The position numbers and the translations under genes were made by a program. DNA of 64,000 nt from Acidobacteria bacterium UBA823 (lineage in GTDB: Bacteria > Acidobacteriota > Vicinamibacteria > Vicinamibacterales > UBA823). The notes below the pieces were generated by a model. That model was given only the letters and a program-made list of their open reading frames with translations. It was not told the origin of the DNA and ran no database searches. The stretch is from contig DBHR01000116.1 of assembly GCA_002296225.1 (NCBI GenBank), positions 28,123-92,122 on the forward strand. Direction: 5' to 3'. Positions 49,704 to 58,777 of this stretch are shown here, one piece after another; position 1 is the first letter of the stretch; each line of letters begins with the position of its first letter.

Positions 49704-52525
49704 CGTCCAAGCCACGCGACCTGCAGCGAGCGGTTTCATCTGGCGGCGAGTCGCCGGATGCGAGGCGGCTGGCGGTAGATCCGACCCACAACCTCGTGCT
49801 CGAAGCGTCGGCAGGTACCGGAAAAACGACGGTGCTGGTTGAACGCTATCTCAACCTGCTCCGCGCTGGTGTAGACCCGTCCAACGTGTTGGCCATTACG
49901 TTCACCCGGAAGGCCGCGGTGGAGATGCGCGCGCGGATCTTCGATGAACTCCGCGATGCAGCAAAGCGGTCGGAGGAGGCGTTCCGCCATTGGCGTAGGT
50001 TGCGTGATCGACCAGGTGACGTTGCTATCACGACGATCGATGCGTTTTGTCTGTCGTTATTGCGTGAGTTTCCACTCGAAGCCGACCTTGATCCAGGCTT
50101 TGGGGTGGCGGACGAGACTGAAGTTCCCCGTCTGATGGCTCAGGCATTGGACCGGGTTCAGCGTGTCATCGGTGGCCTTGCCCTGCGCGATGAGGGTGTG
50201 TCGTTGCTGCTCACGCTGTTGGACACTACGGATCTTCGCCGAGGGCTAGAGCGGCTATTGCGACATCGCCTCGTTGCCTCTGGGGCGCTGCGACGATTTC
50301 TGTCGAAGGGACCTCGAAGCTTGACGTTGGCACAGGCCACGGGGCGTGTCTTGAAACGGTTGCGCGATCTCTTCCAGGGTGAGTCTAACGAGTTCGACGA
50401 CTTCCTCGCGAGTGGTCCTACTGGCCATCCACGGTTCAAGATGCTGGCAGCGGATCTCCGGCGGCTGCCGTTCCTTGATGAGACGGAACAGTCGGCTGTA
50501 CGCAGCCTCCTCGACCGTCTCGCCGAGCATTTGCTGACACGCGGCGGCAGGCCTCGCCGCCGGGTCCCTTACACCTCTTCGGAGTATCCATCCGTCGCAG
50601 CCCGCGGACGCCATCTGAGGGCCATTCGGCATTTTGGTTCCGCCTTTGCTGATGTTACGGCCGGGTATCGGCGCGACGTGGGTGTGATTATCGCGCGCGG
50701 CGTTAGGCGTATATACCGGGTTGCCGAGCGGGAATACCGCCGTACACTGCGGGCACACGCGGTGCTGGATTTCACCGATATTCAGGTACGCGCGCTTCAT
50801 TTACTTCGGCAGATGGACGAGTTTTCCCAGAGCCGCTATCGCCTCGAGTCGAGATATCACCATATTCTCGTAGACGAGTTCCAGGACACCAGCCGCACAC
50901 AGTGGGAGCTGGTGTCGTTGCTTGTCCAGTCGTGGGGAGAGGGCCTTGGTATTGTGCAAGATGCGCCCCTACCGCCGTCGATATTTGTGGTGGGGGACCG
51001 GAAGCAGTCGATCTACCGATTTCGTGATGCCGACGTTTCGCTCTTCCAAGAAGCTGGAAACTACATTGCGCAGCTGAGGCCTGCCATACCGGTTCGTGCG
51101 GCGATCAGCCGGAGTTTCCGAGCTCTTCCGGAGCTGCTGCGCTTCGTCAATGATCTCTGCGGGTTGATCGACAAGCGGCCCGAGCGATCCGATGCGTTTC
51201 GATATGAGATGCAAGACCGCTTTCCCCTTGCCGCCGGCAGCGCCGATCCAGATGGCGATGACGCAGTTGTGAGCGAAGATTCCATACGGCTCGGACTGGC
51301 ACTAGGTGAAACAGAAGCCTCCTGTGCGGGGGCAATTGCGGCCGAGATCGATCGGCTGATGACCGATGCGACCGTGCGAGACCCTCGCACCGGAGCGCGG
51401 CGAGCCATTCGGCCTGACGATATTGCGATCTTATTCCGTTCACGGATCAGTCACCGCGAATACGAGCGAGCGCTGTCGGCGCGTGGTCTCCTGGTCTACG
51501 TCGACAAAGGCCTCGGGTTTTTCGACGCGGAGGAAATTCAAGATCTCCGGGCACTCATAAGGTTTTTGGCTGACCCTTCATCGGATCTCTGGGCGGCTGC
51601 GTTCTTGCGATCGGGTATTGCGGGGCTATCCGACGAAGCAGTGCGGGCGATGGCACCCAACTTAGCGAGTGTGCTTACCAGCATCAACGAACCCGTTAAC
51701 GCTGATCTAATTTCGACAGAAGAACGCGAGCGTTTCGAGTTAGTTCGTATCGGGATATCCCGATGGCTCAAACTCGTCGATTGGATTCCACCAGCCGAAC
51801 TCATTGACCGCGTGCTCAATGAGTCTGCCTACCTATTTGAAACGCGCGGTGCTAGGGCAAGCCAGGCTAGGGAAAACGTCAAGAAGATGCGCGGACTGCT
51901 CCGGCGGATCCAAAACCGCGGATACGTTACGCTGTCGCGAATTGCTGATCACATTGACCAACTCTCAGTTGGCGGCGAATCCAACGCGGTCATTGACGCT
52001 GCGGGTGCGGTACACCTGATGACGATTCATGCCGCGAAGGGTCTCGAGTTCCCAATCGTTTTTGTCGTTGGGCTATCCCGTGGAGTGGGCGGCACGCCAC
52101 CCCCCATCCAGGTCATACCCGATCGTGGAGATGGAATGCCGCTCGTCACCATCTGGGGCGCTCGCCTAGAAGTTGAAAACGATGAGCGGGCGCGTGACGT
52201 AGAGGAGACCAAACGTCTCCTCTACGTCGCGATCACAAGAGCGCGCGACGCACTGTATCTCGGTTTTGTGCGGCGGGATGGCCGGGTGTTACCTGGTCGC
52301 AACAGTCTAGCGAAAATCCTGCCTAAATCGCTTATCGGGCGCGTCGAGGCGATTTCTGGAACGCCTCGTTGGGTCGATTGGTCACCAGACGGACGGACGG
52401 GGGCACCGCATCGCTTCCGGATCTGCGAGCGCGTTGAGTCGTTACGGTCGGTTCCGGTTGGTCGTGTGACCCCGCCGATCGGGCCGCCAACGCCTGACGA
52501 CGATTTCTCGCCGTGGCCTAACTAA
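49700..52525 (+). CDS. addA: AddA/UvrD-like ATP-dependent helicase lacking the nuclease domain
   Basis: 941 residues of superfamily 1 helicase. Motif I is LEASAGTGKTTVLVERY, motif Ia AITFTRKAAVEMRARI, motif II ILVDEFQDTSRTQWELV, motif III GDRKQSIYRFRDADVSLF, motif V MTIHAAKGLEFPIVFVVG and motif VI KRLLYVAITRARDALYLG. In AddA and RecB a PD-(D/E)XK nuclease of about 250 residues follows; here the protein ends about 90 residues after motif VI with a Pro-rich tail and no DYK motif. The start ATG 49700 overlaps the addB-like stop (ATGA). Confidence 0.9.
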   Translation: MTSKPRDLQRAVSSGGESPDARRLAVDPTHNLVLEASAGTGKTTVLVERYLNLLRAGVDPSNVLAITFTRKAAVEMRARIFDELRDAAKRSEEAFRHWRRLRDRPGDVAITTIDAFCLSLLREFPLEADLDPGFGVADETEVPRLMAQALDRVQRVIGGLALRDEGVSLLLTLLDTTDLRRGLERLLRHRLVASGALRRFLSKGPRSLTLAQATGRVLKRLRDLFQGESNEFDDFLASGPTGHPRFKMLAADLRRLPFLDETEQSAVRSLLDRLAEHLLTRGGRPRRRVPYTSSEYPSVAARGRHLRAIRHFGSAFADVTAGYRRDVGVIIARGVRRIYRVAEREYRRTLRAHAVLDFTDIQVRALHLLRQMDEFSQSRYRLESRYHHILVDEFQDTSRTQWELVSLLVQSWGEGLGIVQDAPLPPSIFVVGDRKQSIYRFRDADVSLFQEAGNYIAQLRPAIPVRAAISRSFRALPELLRFVNDLCGLIDKRPERSDAFRYEMQDRFPLAAGSADPDGDDAVVSEDSIRLGLALGETEASCAGAIAAEIDRLMTDATVRDPRTGARRAIRPDDIAILFRSRISHREYERALSARGLLVYVDKGLGFFDAEEIQDLRALIRFLADPSSDLWAAAFLRSGIAGLSDEAVRAMAPNLASVLTSINEPVNADLISTEERERFELVRIGISRWLKLVDWIPPAELIDRVLNESAYLFETRGARASQARENVKKMRGLLRRIQNRGYVTLSRIADHIDQLSVGGESNAVIDAAGAVHLMTIHAAKGLEFPIVFVVGLSRGVGGTPPPIQVIPDRGDGMPLVTIWGARLEVENDERARDVEETKRLLYVAITRARDALYLGFVRRDGRVLPGRNSLAKILPKSLIGRVEAISGTPRWVDWSPDGRTGAPHRFRICERVESLRSVPVGRVTPPIGPPTPDDDFSPWPN

Positions 52526-52568
52526 CCCCTTATGGCCGTTATTGCGGACGCTTCATTGGTATGTCTGA

Positions 52569-52760
52569 TCAACGGGCGCGGGAGCGCAGACGTTGTTCCG
52601 CCCACTGGCGCGCCCGCGCCTCGGCCTCTTCCTGTGTTTGGCCGACCAACACCACTGAATCTTCTGGCGCATCCTGACCGTGAAGGACCACCCAGGCGAT
52701 CCAGTGTGCGCCCTTCACTTCGCTGCGCACGTCGAAATCCTCGGACATTGAATCGGGCAT
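52569..52760 (-). CDS. Small hypothetical protein
   Basis: 63 residues from ATG 52760, MPDSMSEDFDVRSEVKGAHW then IAWVVLHGQDAPEDSVVLVG and a basic helix AEARARQWAEQRLRSRAR. The regular beta-then-helix pattern suggests a real protein, though no family is recognised. The frame also opens at 52811. It lies tail to tail with the addA-like gene. Confidence 0.5.
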   Translation of the reverse strand: MPDSMSEDFDVRSEVKGAHWIAWVVLHGQDAPEDSVVLVGQTQEEAEARARQWAEQRLRSRAR

Positions 52761-52920
52761 AGGCGTCGCTTCCCCTCGGGTGGCTTTCAAGTCTAACCGA
52801 TCACGGTTCATGGTCCCATTCAGGACGCGGGCGGAAAAGATTGCCGTTGCGTCTCAATAAGGCATTCCCTAGACTTGAAAGGGTTTAGGGATTGTGATGT
52901 TGTGTGCTAAGGAGATGTGA

Positions 52921-53142
52921 ATGACGTTGAGTTGTTCCAATTGTGGGAATGAGAAGAGCTTTTTGGTGAAAACCTTTCGTATGCACGTGGTGCATCTTGA
53001 GGATTCGCGCCTCGAGGTATCAGAAGAGAGTCAGCCGGCTGTGCTTGAGGTGCTCTGCGACGAATGCGAAACCGAACTGAACATGGCCGATTTTGAAGAA
53101 CCGCTTCGACGCGAGGTGCTGTTGACCGTTGGCTCTCGGTAG
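52921..53142 (+). CDS. Small zinc-binding protein with two CxxC pairs
   Basis: 73 residues: LSCSNCGNEKSFLVKTFRMH near the start and VLCDECETELNM near residue 48 form a zinc ribbon. AAGGAG 7 nt before the ATG is a strong ribosome site. A TTGAAA about 40 bases upstream may be a -35 without a good -10. Family not recognised. Zinc ribbons of this type often act as partners in transcription or translation; nothing here says which. Confidence 0.72.
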   Translation: MTLSCSNCGNEKSFLVKTFRMHVVHLEDSRLEVSEESQPAVLEVLCDECETELNMADFEEPLRREVLLTVGSR

Positions 53143-53396
53143 CCGAAATTTTGACGGCTGGAACACCGCTCACCGAGTCTTAGCCTTCTGCTGTGTTGTT
53201 CATTTCTAAAAAATAGTCGAACTGGGGGCGGGTCTGCTCACGTGATCGTTGTTGAAAAATTCGTTCCGTGCTGGAAGTGTGGTTGATTTGTTTGCGTTCG
53301 ATGAGTTGCAGTATTTTTATGCATTGCACATTGGCTGGACGCGGTGGCCTCGTTCTTGGCATGGTCAATTCATGACCCTGTCGTCGTGTCGTTGCC

Positions 53397-53425
53397 TTGA
53401 CAAGGACGAAGGGCACTTCTATCGT
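53397..53425 (+). promoter_or_regulatory. Promoter of the J-like protein gene, leaderless geometry
   Basis: TTGACA (53397-53402), 17 bp, TATCGT (53420-53425), then 8 nt to the ATG at 53434. Transcription would start at or within one or two bases of the start codon; no ribosome site is present. The preceding ~250 bases from 53143 hold no gene I can support. Confidence 0.6.
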
Positions 53426-53433
53426 TAGCACAC

Positions 53434-54027
53434 ATGCGGGAGTACTCATGGGTCGTTGGCGTTTTGCGTGGTGCTCAGGCAAACGACTTGCGCCGGGTGC
53501 ATCAAGAGATCGCGTGCCGGGGTCGTACGGTCGTGACCCGGCGTGACCGCATGGCCGATCGTGTTTGCGAAGTATTGCGCGCGTATGAAGTAAACGATGG
53601 GATGCCAGCCGCTTGTTTCCAGGCGAGCAATATTGCGGGAATGCCGGCACGGTTCAGCCCGCAGCAGAATGACGTGGCAATTGACTTCCCGTCGGTGTCC
53701 GAACTGGTCGAGCGGGGCGGTGTGGGGTTGATGGAGGACGAGGCCCCGTGTGTCATGGAGGTGGGACTGTGTTGGCGTGAGGCGTTCCGGGGCGCTAACG
53801 TGGCTCTGGAAGTCCCGGTGCACTGTACGTGCCTGGCCTGCGGCGGGCGAGGGGAGATGTGGAACGACACTTGTTCAATGTGTCGCGGTGTGGGTACGGA
53901 GCCACAGCAGCATCTCGTACGATTGTCGATTCCCCCAGGGGTTCGACCCAACGCGCGCTTCAGGTTCGTTGTTAATCCTCCTTATGCGCCTGAGACCTCC
54001 GTCGAAGTTCGCATCACGATCCAGTAG
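53434..54027 (+). CDS. DnaJ-like protein with degenerate J domain (no HPD) and half zinc finger
   Basis: 197 residues. Residues 3-55 follow a J domain in spacing and key residues (EYSWVVGVLRGAQANDLRRV, then VCEVLRAYEVNDG), but the HPD loop needed to stimulate DnaK ATPase is replaced by CRGRTVVTRRDR. After a linker, residues ~107-197 match the DnaJ C-terminal part: WREAFRGANVALEVPV, two CxxCxGxG units (CLACGGRG at 133 and CSMCRGVG at 147, where DnaJ has four) and VRLSIPPGVRPNARFRF. It may bind client proteins but should not activate DnaK by the usual route. Domain reading is mine from alignment by eye. Confidence 0.75.
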   Translation: MREYSWVVGVLRGAQANDLRRVHQEIACRGRTVVTRRDRMADRVCEVLRAYEVNDGMPAACFQASNIAGMPARFSPQQNDVAIDFPSVSELVERGGVGLMEDEAPCVMEVGLCWREAFRGANVALEVPVHCTCLACGGRGEMWNDTCSMCRGVGTEPQQHLVRLSIPPGVRPNARFRFVVNPPYAPETSVEVRITIQ

Positions 54028-54184
54028 CCAGCCATCCCGACATCACACGCGGTGTGCTGCCGCGTGTTGTCTGTTGAAGGACGGACTCAATAGGCTACGA
54101 ACCGGCGCGCGGATTGTGTGCAAGTGATCCGAGTGAAGTGAGACCGCGCATTCTGGCGGCGATGTTGTGAGTAGGGTGCAAAGG

Positions 54185-55285
54185 ATGACAATTTCTCAAG
54201 GCGGAATTAACGAGTCGGCAGTGCTTGATGCCCTCAAGGTTATTCAGGATCCCGACTTGCATCGAGATATCGTAAGTCTCGGATTCGTCAAACAGGTCAG
54301 CATCGATGGAGAGATGGTCTCTGTTGTGATCGAACTCACCACACCAGCCTGCCCCGTCAAGGATCAGATGCGTGAACAGGCCGAAACGGTGCTGCGCCAA
54401 CTACCCGGTGTCGAGAAGGTGTACGTCGAGATGACGGCCAATGTGCGGTCCGCATCGTCGCCTGATGAAGGACGAGCGGCGATTCCTGGCGTCAAGAACA
54501 TCATTGCGGTCGGTGCGGGTAAGGGCGGAGTTGGCAAAACCACCGTATCTGTCAATTTGGCGTGTGCTCTGGCCCAACATGGGAGCCGAGTCGGACTGCT
54601 CGATGGGGACATTTATGGTCCGAACATACCGATTATGCTCGGCGTGCAGACGCAGTTGGAAACGGATGGCAAGAAAATCGTGCCGGCTGAGCGTTATGGC
54701 ATTCGCGTCGTTTCGATTGGCTTTCTGACGCAGGACGAGGCGCCGGTCATCTGGCGTGGGCCGATGCTGCACGGTGTGATCCAGCAGTTCTTTCGCGAGG
54801 TCAACTGGGGCGACCTCGACTATCTCATCATCGACATGCCTCCCGGGACTGGCGATGTGGCGCTGAGCCTGAGCCAAACCGTGCCGGTATCGGGGGCGGT
54901 CGCAGTTACCACGCCGCAAACGGTCTCGCTGGCCGACACGCGGCGCGCTATTCGCATGTACCAGAAACTCAACATTCCGGTGCTTGGCCTCTTGGAGAAC
55001 ATGAGCCATTTCGTCTGTCCAGACTGCAATCACGAGAGTGACATATTTGGTAAAGGTGGCGGCGAGTTGCTAGCCGAGCAGATGAAGGTGCCTTACCTGG
55101 GACAGATTCCGCTATACGAGCCGATCCGTGTTGGTGGTGACCAGGGCACTCCGATCGTCATGACTGAGCCAGAATCCCCGGCGGGGCAGGCTTTGATCGA
55201 TTCGGCCGCGCGGCTGGCCGCGCAGGTCTCGATCGCCAGTTACGAGACAACGGTTGGAGCACCTGAGGAAGTTGCCTTACCGTGA
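54185..55285 (+). CDS. apbC: Mrp/ApbC family iron-sulfur cluster carrier ATPase
   Basis: About 366 residues: an N-terminal MIP18/DUF59 domain (VIQDPDLHRDIVSLGFVKQV, about 1-85) and a P-loop domain with the deviant Walker A GKGGVGKTTVSVNLA, LIIDMPPGTGDVALSLSQ, and the C-terminal CxxC that bridges dimers (FVCPDCNHESD). Mrp proteins carry 4Fe-4S clusters to apo-enzymes. ATG 54185 has AGGG at usual distance; GTG 54167 is also possible. It follows the J-like gene by about 150 bases. Confidence 0.94.
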   Translation: MTISQGGINESAVLDALKVIQDPDLHRDIVSLGFVKQVSIDGEMVSVVIELTTPACPVKDQMREQAETVLRQLPGVEKVYVEMTANVRSASSPDEGRAAIPGVKNIIAVGAGKGGVGKTTVSVNLACALAQHGSRVGLLDGDIYGPNIPIMLGVQTQLETDGKKIVPAERYGIRVVSIGFLTQDEAPVIWRGPMLHGVIQQFFREVNWGDLDYLIIDMPPGTGDVALSLSQTVPVSGAVAVTTPQTVSLADTRRAIRMYQKLNIPVLGLLENMSHFVCPDCNHESDIFGKGGGELLAEQMKVPYLGQIPLYEPIRVGGDQGTPIVMTEPESPAGQALIDSAARLAAQVSIASYETTVGAPEEVALP

Positions 55286-55383
55286 TGTACTGGTGAACCA
55301 GGGTGATGTCTCGTTCGTCGCTTTTCCAGCGATTTATTTCGAGAGGCGCGTCAAGCGCCATCTGTTCAAACAGCTGAAGGGTA

Positions 55384-56739
55384 CTACACGGGTCGAATGG
55401 TTGTTTCGACGCGTCGCGCGACTGTGAGTAGCTCGATAGTCTGGTTTATGTGACCGACGAGCTGAAGACCGCACGGAAGATCGTCTGGGGTGTTTCCGCA
55501 TGGAACCGAGATCGCCGGATGGCCGGTGAGGTTGAACGCTTGGGTGAGACGTAAGGTCACACTGCGGACCGAGTCGTTCAGTCCGCCGACGGCAATCGAC
55601 TCAATACCAAATGGCGGCGGTGGAATGGCGAGGGTGGGAAGGACGAGAGCGGCGCAATTAGTCATCGCCGCCGTTATCTCACGCCGTAGAACTTCGCGGC
55701 CGCGCTGAGCTCGCAGGTAGTCTTCGGCAAGCACGTATCGTCCCATTTCCAGGCGTAAACGGACCCCGGGCGTATATTCCTCAGGTCGAGAATCTAGCGT
55801 TCGGGAGTGATACGTCATTGCTTCCGGCAGGACGATGTGCAGATAGACGGATGCGATTTCGCTTGCATGGGGCACGTCGACGTCGGTGGTTGTCACGCCG
55901 GCATCACTCAGCAGACCGAGCGCATCGTTAAATCGACCGCGAACGTTCGGGTCGATGTGATCTAGGAAGTACCTCCGCGGCACACCGAGGCGGAGCGCTC
56001 CGCGGGGATTGGTCTCAGGTGGAATTCTCGGCTCTTGACCTCCCATCGCCTGGTAGAGGAGCCAGGCGTCTACCACGCTTCGCGCCAAAGGTCCGACGTG
56101 GTCGAGCGAACGGCTTAGCGGGATGACGCCGTCGCACGGTAGTTCACCGAACCCGGGTTTGAGGCCGACGGTTCCGCATGCGGCCGAGGGGATGCGTATC
56201 GATCCTCCGGTGTCTGTTCCGACCGACCCATAGGACATGCCAGTTGCGACGGCTACCGCCGAGCCACCGCTGGAGCCGCCTGGTGACCGTGAGGTGTCAT
56301 GCGGATTGCGCGTGGGTCCGAAGGCCGAATCCTCTCCCGTTGTGCCGAACGCGAACTCGTGTAAATTACATTTACCGAGCACGATCGCGCCTGCAGCCCT
56401 GAGGTTGGCCACGATGGGCGCATCCCTGGCAGCTGGTGTCTTTGGCCGGATTTTCGATGCTGCTGTCGTCGGTAATCCCTTGACGTCGATCAGGTCTTTA
56501 ACCGATATCGGGATCCCGTGCAGCGGGCCGCGGTACCGGCCGGCTGCAATTTCGTCGTCAGTGCGGCTTGCGACGGCCCTCGCGCCGTCCTCGTCCACAG
56601 CGATGAAGGCGTTGAGGTCAGGGTTGCGTCGAGCGATTCGTTCAAGGCACGCGTCGGTCAGCTCTCGTGCCGAGATTTCCCCAGACTCGAGTTGGGGCGC
56701 CAGGTCGGTGATCATGCGGAGGCAAAGAGCGGGCGTCAC
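55384..56739 (-). CDS. Amidase signature family hydrolase
   Basis: 451 residues with the Ser-Ser-Lys triad: Lys in GIPISVKDLIDVKG (about residue 80), the glycine/serine loop SRSPGGSSGGSAVAVATGM and the nucleophile region GTDTGGSIRIPSAACG. It resembles GatA but no gatB/gatC are adjacent, and its place in a cluster with oxidoreductase and amidohydrolase genes suggests a catabolic amidase. Its start overlaps the small gene upstream by 4 bases. Confidence 0.9.
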   Translation of the reverse strand: MTPALCLRMITDLAPQLESGEISARELTDACLERIARRNPDLNAFIAVDEDGARAVASRTDDEIAAGRYRGPLHGIPISVKDLIDVKGLPTTAASKIRPKTPAARDAPIVANLRAAGAIVLGKCNLHEFAFGTTGEDSAFGPTRNPHDTSRSPGGSSGGSAVAVATGMSYGSVGTDTGGSIRIPSAACGTVGLKPGFGELPCDGVIPLSRSLDHVGPLARSVVDAWLLYQAMGGQEPRIPPETNPRGALRLGVPRRYFLDHIDPNVRGRFNDALGLLSDAGVTTTDVDVPHASEIASVYLHIVLPEAMTYHSRTLDSRPEEYTPGVRLRLEMGRYVLAEDYLRAQRGREVLRREITAAMTNCAALVLPTLAIPPPPFGIESIAVGGLNDSVRSVTLRLTQAFNLTGHPAISVPCGNTPDDLPCGLQLVGHINQTIELLTVARRVETTIRPV

Positions 56740-56966
56740 TTCGGATCCTTCGCCGCAGTAGCGTCCTGCCTGTCTGTTCTCTCCGCCGACTCGTTCCAGT
56801 CGGCCTGCCGGAGCGTCTGTGTCGCTCGTACGAGTCCGCCTAGCAACGGAGCCAGCTCTGATAAACCTCTAAGCTGCGCGTCCTTTATCACCGCTTGGGC
56901 CCACGCGTCGATGTGCATCTGCCTGCCTTTGCAGTCTGGGTCAATTGCGCCGAGTATACATTCCAC
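56736..56966 (-). CDS. Small protein between FAD oxidase and amidase
   Basis: 76 residues, MECILGAIDPDCKGRQMHID at the start, a helical middle (AWAQAVIKDAQLRGL) and a charged tail. The 4-base overlap with the amidase and 1-base gap to the oxidase make it a likely operon member. The size and position recall small AtzG/GatC-like partners of amidases, but similarity cannot be claimed from sight. Confidence 0.55.
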   Translation of the reverse strand: MECILGAIDPDCKGRQMHIDAWAQAVIKDAQLRGLSELAPLLGGLVRATQTLRQADWNESAERTDRQDATAAKDPK

Positions 56967-56967
56967 G

Positions 56968-58146
56968 TTAGAGCATCGCGTCGTCCCAGAACAGTCGGTT
57001 GTTGTCGAACCGGGTGATACTCAGCGGCGTTAGATCGAAAGTCTCGCACCGATTCAATCGGATGAACTCGGAGAGGGCCTTTCCGGTGGCCGGCGCCATC
57101 ATGAGCCCATGGCCGCTGAAGCCGTTGGCCAGCAGGAATCCAGGACAGCTGGGCACTGGGCCGAGCACTGGGTTGTGGTCTGGGGTCATCTCATACAGAC
57201 CACTCCACCCCTCCACGTGGGTATAGGCACTATGTTGGGGGAGGCGACGGCGGACCGGCGGGAAAAACTCTTGCTCCCAGCGTGACATGTCGCACGCGAA
57301 ATTTTCACCGGGGGGCTCGTCGAGCTTTGTGCAGGCGACGATGATTCGACCTTGTTCGTTAGTGTCTTCGGTATTCTCTTGCCGCCAGTGTACGCCAGAC
57401 GGATCGACGATCATCGGATGCTGTTTTGGAGCGGGGGTTCGCAGGAATGCACGGAAGAGTTGCTGTCGGACCGGTTGCACCGGAATCAGGACGCCTGCGA
57501 GTTTGGCGATCCGAGCGGCGTACGGCCCTCCAGCGTTGACGACAACGGCTGCATTGACCCGGTCCATTCCGTCGACCTCGACTCCGGTGATGCGGTTGCC
57601 GTTGCGGTGGATCGCCGTGACTGCTCCCGTCACGAATTCAGCGCCGGCGGCCTCGGCGCCCCGACGAAACCCAGCAAGTAGAGCTTTTGGGTTCGCATAC
57701 CCATCGTTTGGACCCAGCACCCCGAATTCGAGGTCATCGACGACCAGGCCCGGCACTACACGTTCTAAGTCAGCGACCGAGAGTCGCGAGACGCTCACAC
57801 CCAGTGTGCGTTGCTTCGTTATGCGGGTTTCGAAGCGTTCGCGATTACCCGAGTCAACCAAGAAGAGGTAGCCTCGCCGGCGAAACGCTGCTGCAGCCGA
57901 ACCCTTTAGGCCGAATCGATGATCGAAATCGGAGTAAAAAGCGATGCTGAATTGTGCGAGCCGTACGTTGAGCGCAGAGGAAAATTGCTGCCGGATGCCG
58001 CCCATCGCCAAGCTCGACGATGCCCGGGCGTAGGTTGGGTCACGCTCAATGACGACGACGCGGCCAGAAAAGCCGTCTTCCAGAAGATGGTAGGCGATAC
58101 TGGATCCGACGACGCCGCCACCGATGATGATGACGTCCGCGACCAT
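56968..58146 (-). CDS. FAD-dependent oxidoreductase (DAO family)
   Basis: 392 residues. The N-terminal FAD-binding loop is ADVIIIGGGVVGSSIAYHLL; the flavin-contact region reads ASSSLAMGGIRQQFSSALNV, the C-terminal block GLYEMTPDHNPVLGPVP and ANGFSGHGLMMAPATGKAL. These are features of the D-amino acid oxidase/sarcosine oxidase/FOXRED1 group. Substrate unknown; probably an N-methyl or D-amino acid. It starts the small amidase operon on the minus strand. Confidence 0.9.
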   Translation of the reverse strand: MVADVIIIGGGVVGSSIAYHLLEDGFSGRVVVIERDPTYARASSSLAMGGIRQQFSSALNVRLAQFSIAFYSDFDHRFGLKGSAAAAFRRRGYLFLVDSGNRERFETRITKQRTLGVSVSRLSVADLERVVPGLVVDDLEFGVLGPNDGYANPKALLAGFRRGAEAAGAEFVTGAVTAIHRNGNRITGVEVDGMDRVNAAVVVNAGGPYAARIAKLAGVLIPVQPVRQQLFRAFLRTPAPKQHPMIVDPSGVHWRQENTEDTNEQGRIIVACTKLDEPPGENFACDMSRWEQEFFPPVRRRLPQHSAYTHVEGWSGLYEMTPDHNPVLGPVPSCPGFLLANGFSGHGLMMAPATGKALSEFIRLNRCETFDLTPLSITRFDNNRLFWDDAML

Positions 58147-58167
58147 CGTTAGGTTTGATTCGCGTCG

Positions 58168-58749
58168 CTAGGACCGTCGGCGGGTGCGATTCACGGCCCG
58201 GGACGGCGTTATGAGCTCTCGGATACGGGCCATCGGCTTCTTGTCGGTTGCACGGGGCGCAGGTGCGACGGTGATTTTCTGGCCCGCCTCAATGTATGCC
58301 TTTAGCGACCGGAGCGACGTTACCCAGCCCGGTCCGATAACGTTGTAGTAGCGGTCCCAGCGTTCGCCCGCGCCACGGCCGCTCTGGTAAACCCGCACTC
58401 TCGTAGCGGGTCCCTCAATCTTAGAGGTAACTTGGAGCGCCATCGGCCCAAGGGGCGGGCCCTCGGGGGGCAGCCAGAACGCATTCGCGACGAAGAACTC
58501 TCGAGCAGGCCGATGCTCCATCACTGTGCCGTGGAAAGTGCCTCCCAAGGGACCGAGGATTTCGTCACGAAATGGTGTCGGCGCCCACTCCACCGCGTAG
58601 ACACCGAGTGGTTGCGGCACGGTAACGGATCCGGTTGCGAGCCACCAAGCTGACAGCGCGACCGGGTCGAAGAAGGCGGCCAGAACATGTTCTGGGGCCG
58701 CCGTAATCAGTTCTTCGTGCGCCGTCGAAAAATCGTCAGGAGTCGGCAT
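58168..58749 (-). CDS. SRPBCC (AHSA1/START-like) domain protein
   Basis: 193 residues. The pattern TAAPEHVLAAFFDPVALSAWW at the N-terminus and WDRYYNVIGPGWVTSLRSLK near the C-terminus is that of the activator of Hsp90 ATPase-like SRPBCC hydrophobic-pocket family, which binds lipids or aromatic compounds or acts in stress tolerance. It ends in a basic tail (SRAVNRTRRRS). It lies 21 bases upstream of the FAD oxidase, so the genes probably form one unit. Confidence 0.8.
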   Translation of the reverse strand: MPTPDDFSTAHEELITAAPEHVLAAFFDPVALSAWWLATGSVTVPQPLGVYAVEWAPTPFRDEILGPLGGTFHGTVMEHRPAREFFVANAFWLPPEGPPLGPMALQVTSKIEGPATRVRVYQSGRGAGERWDRYYNVIGPGWVTSLRSLKAYIEAGQKITVAPAPRATDKKPMARIRELITPSRAVNRTRRRS

Positions 58750-58777
58750 CGGCTGCTACGGCGTCCTTTTCGAGTCC

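Noticed and set aside
53180..53823. Minus-strand frames of 125-156 codons
   Set aside because: Antisense to the J-like gene and its promoter; no domain features.
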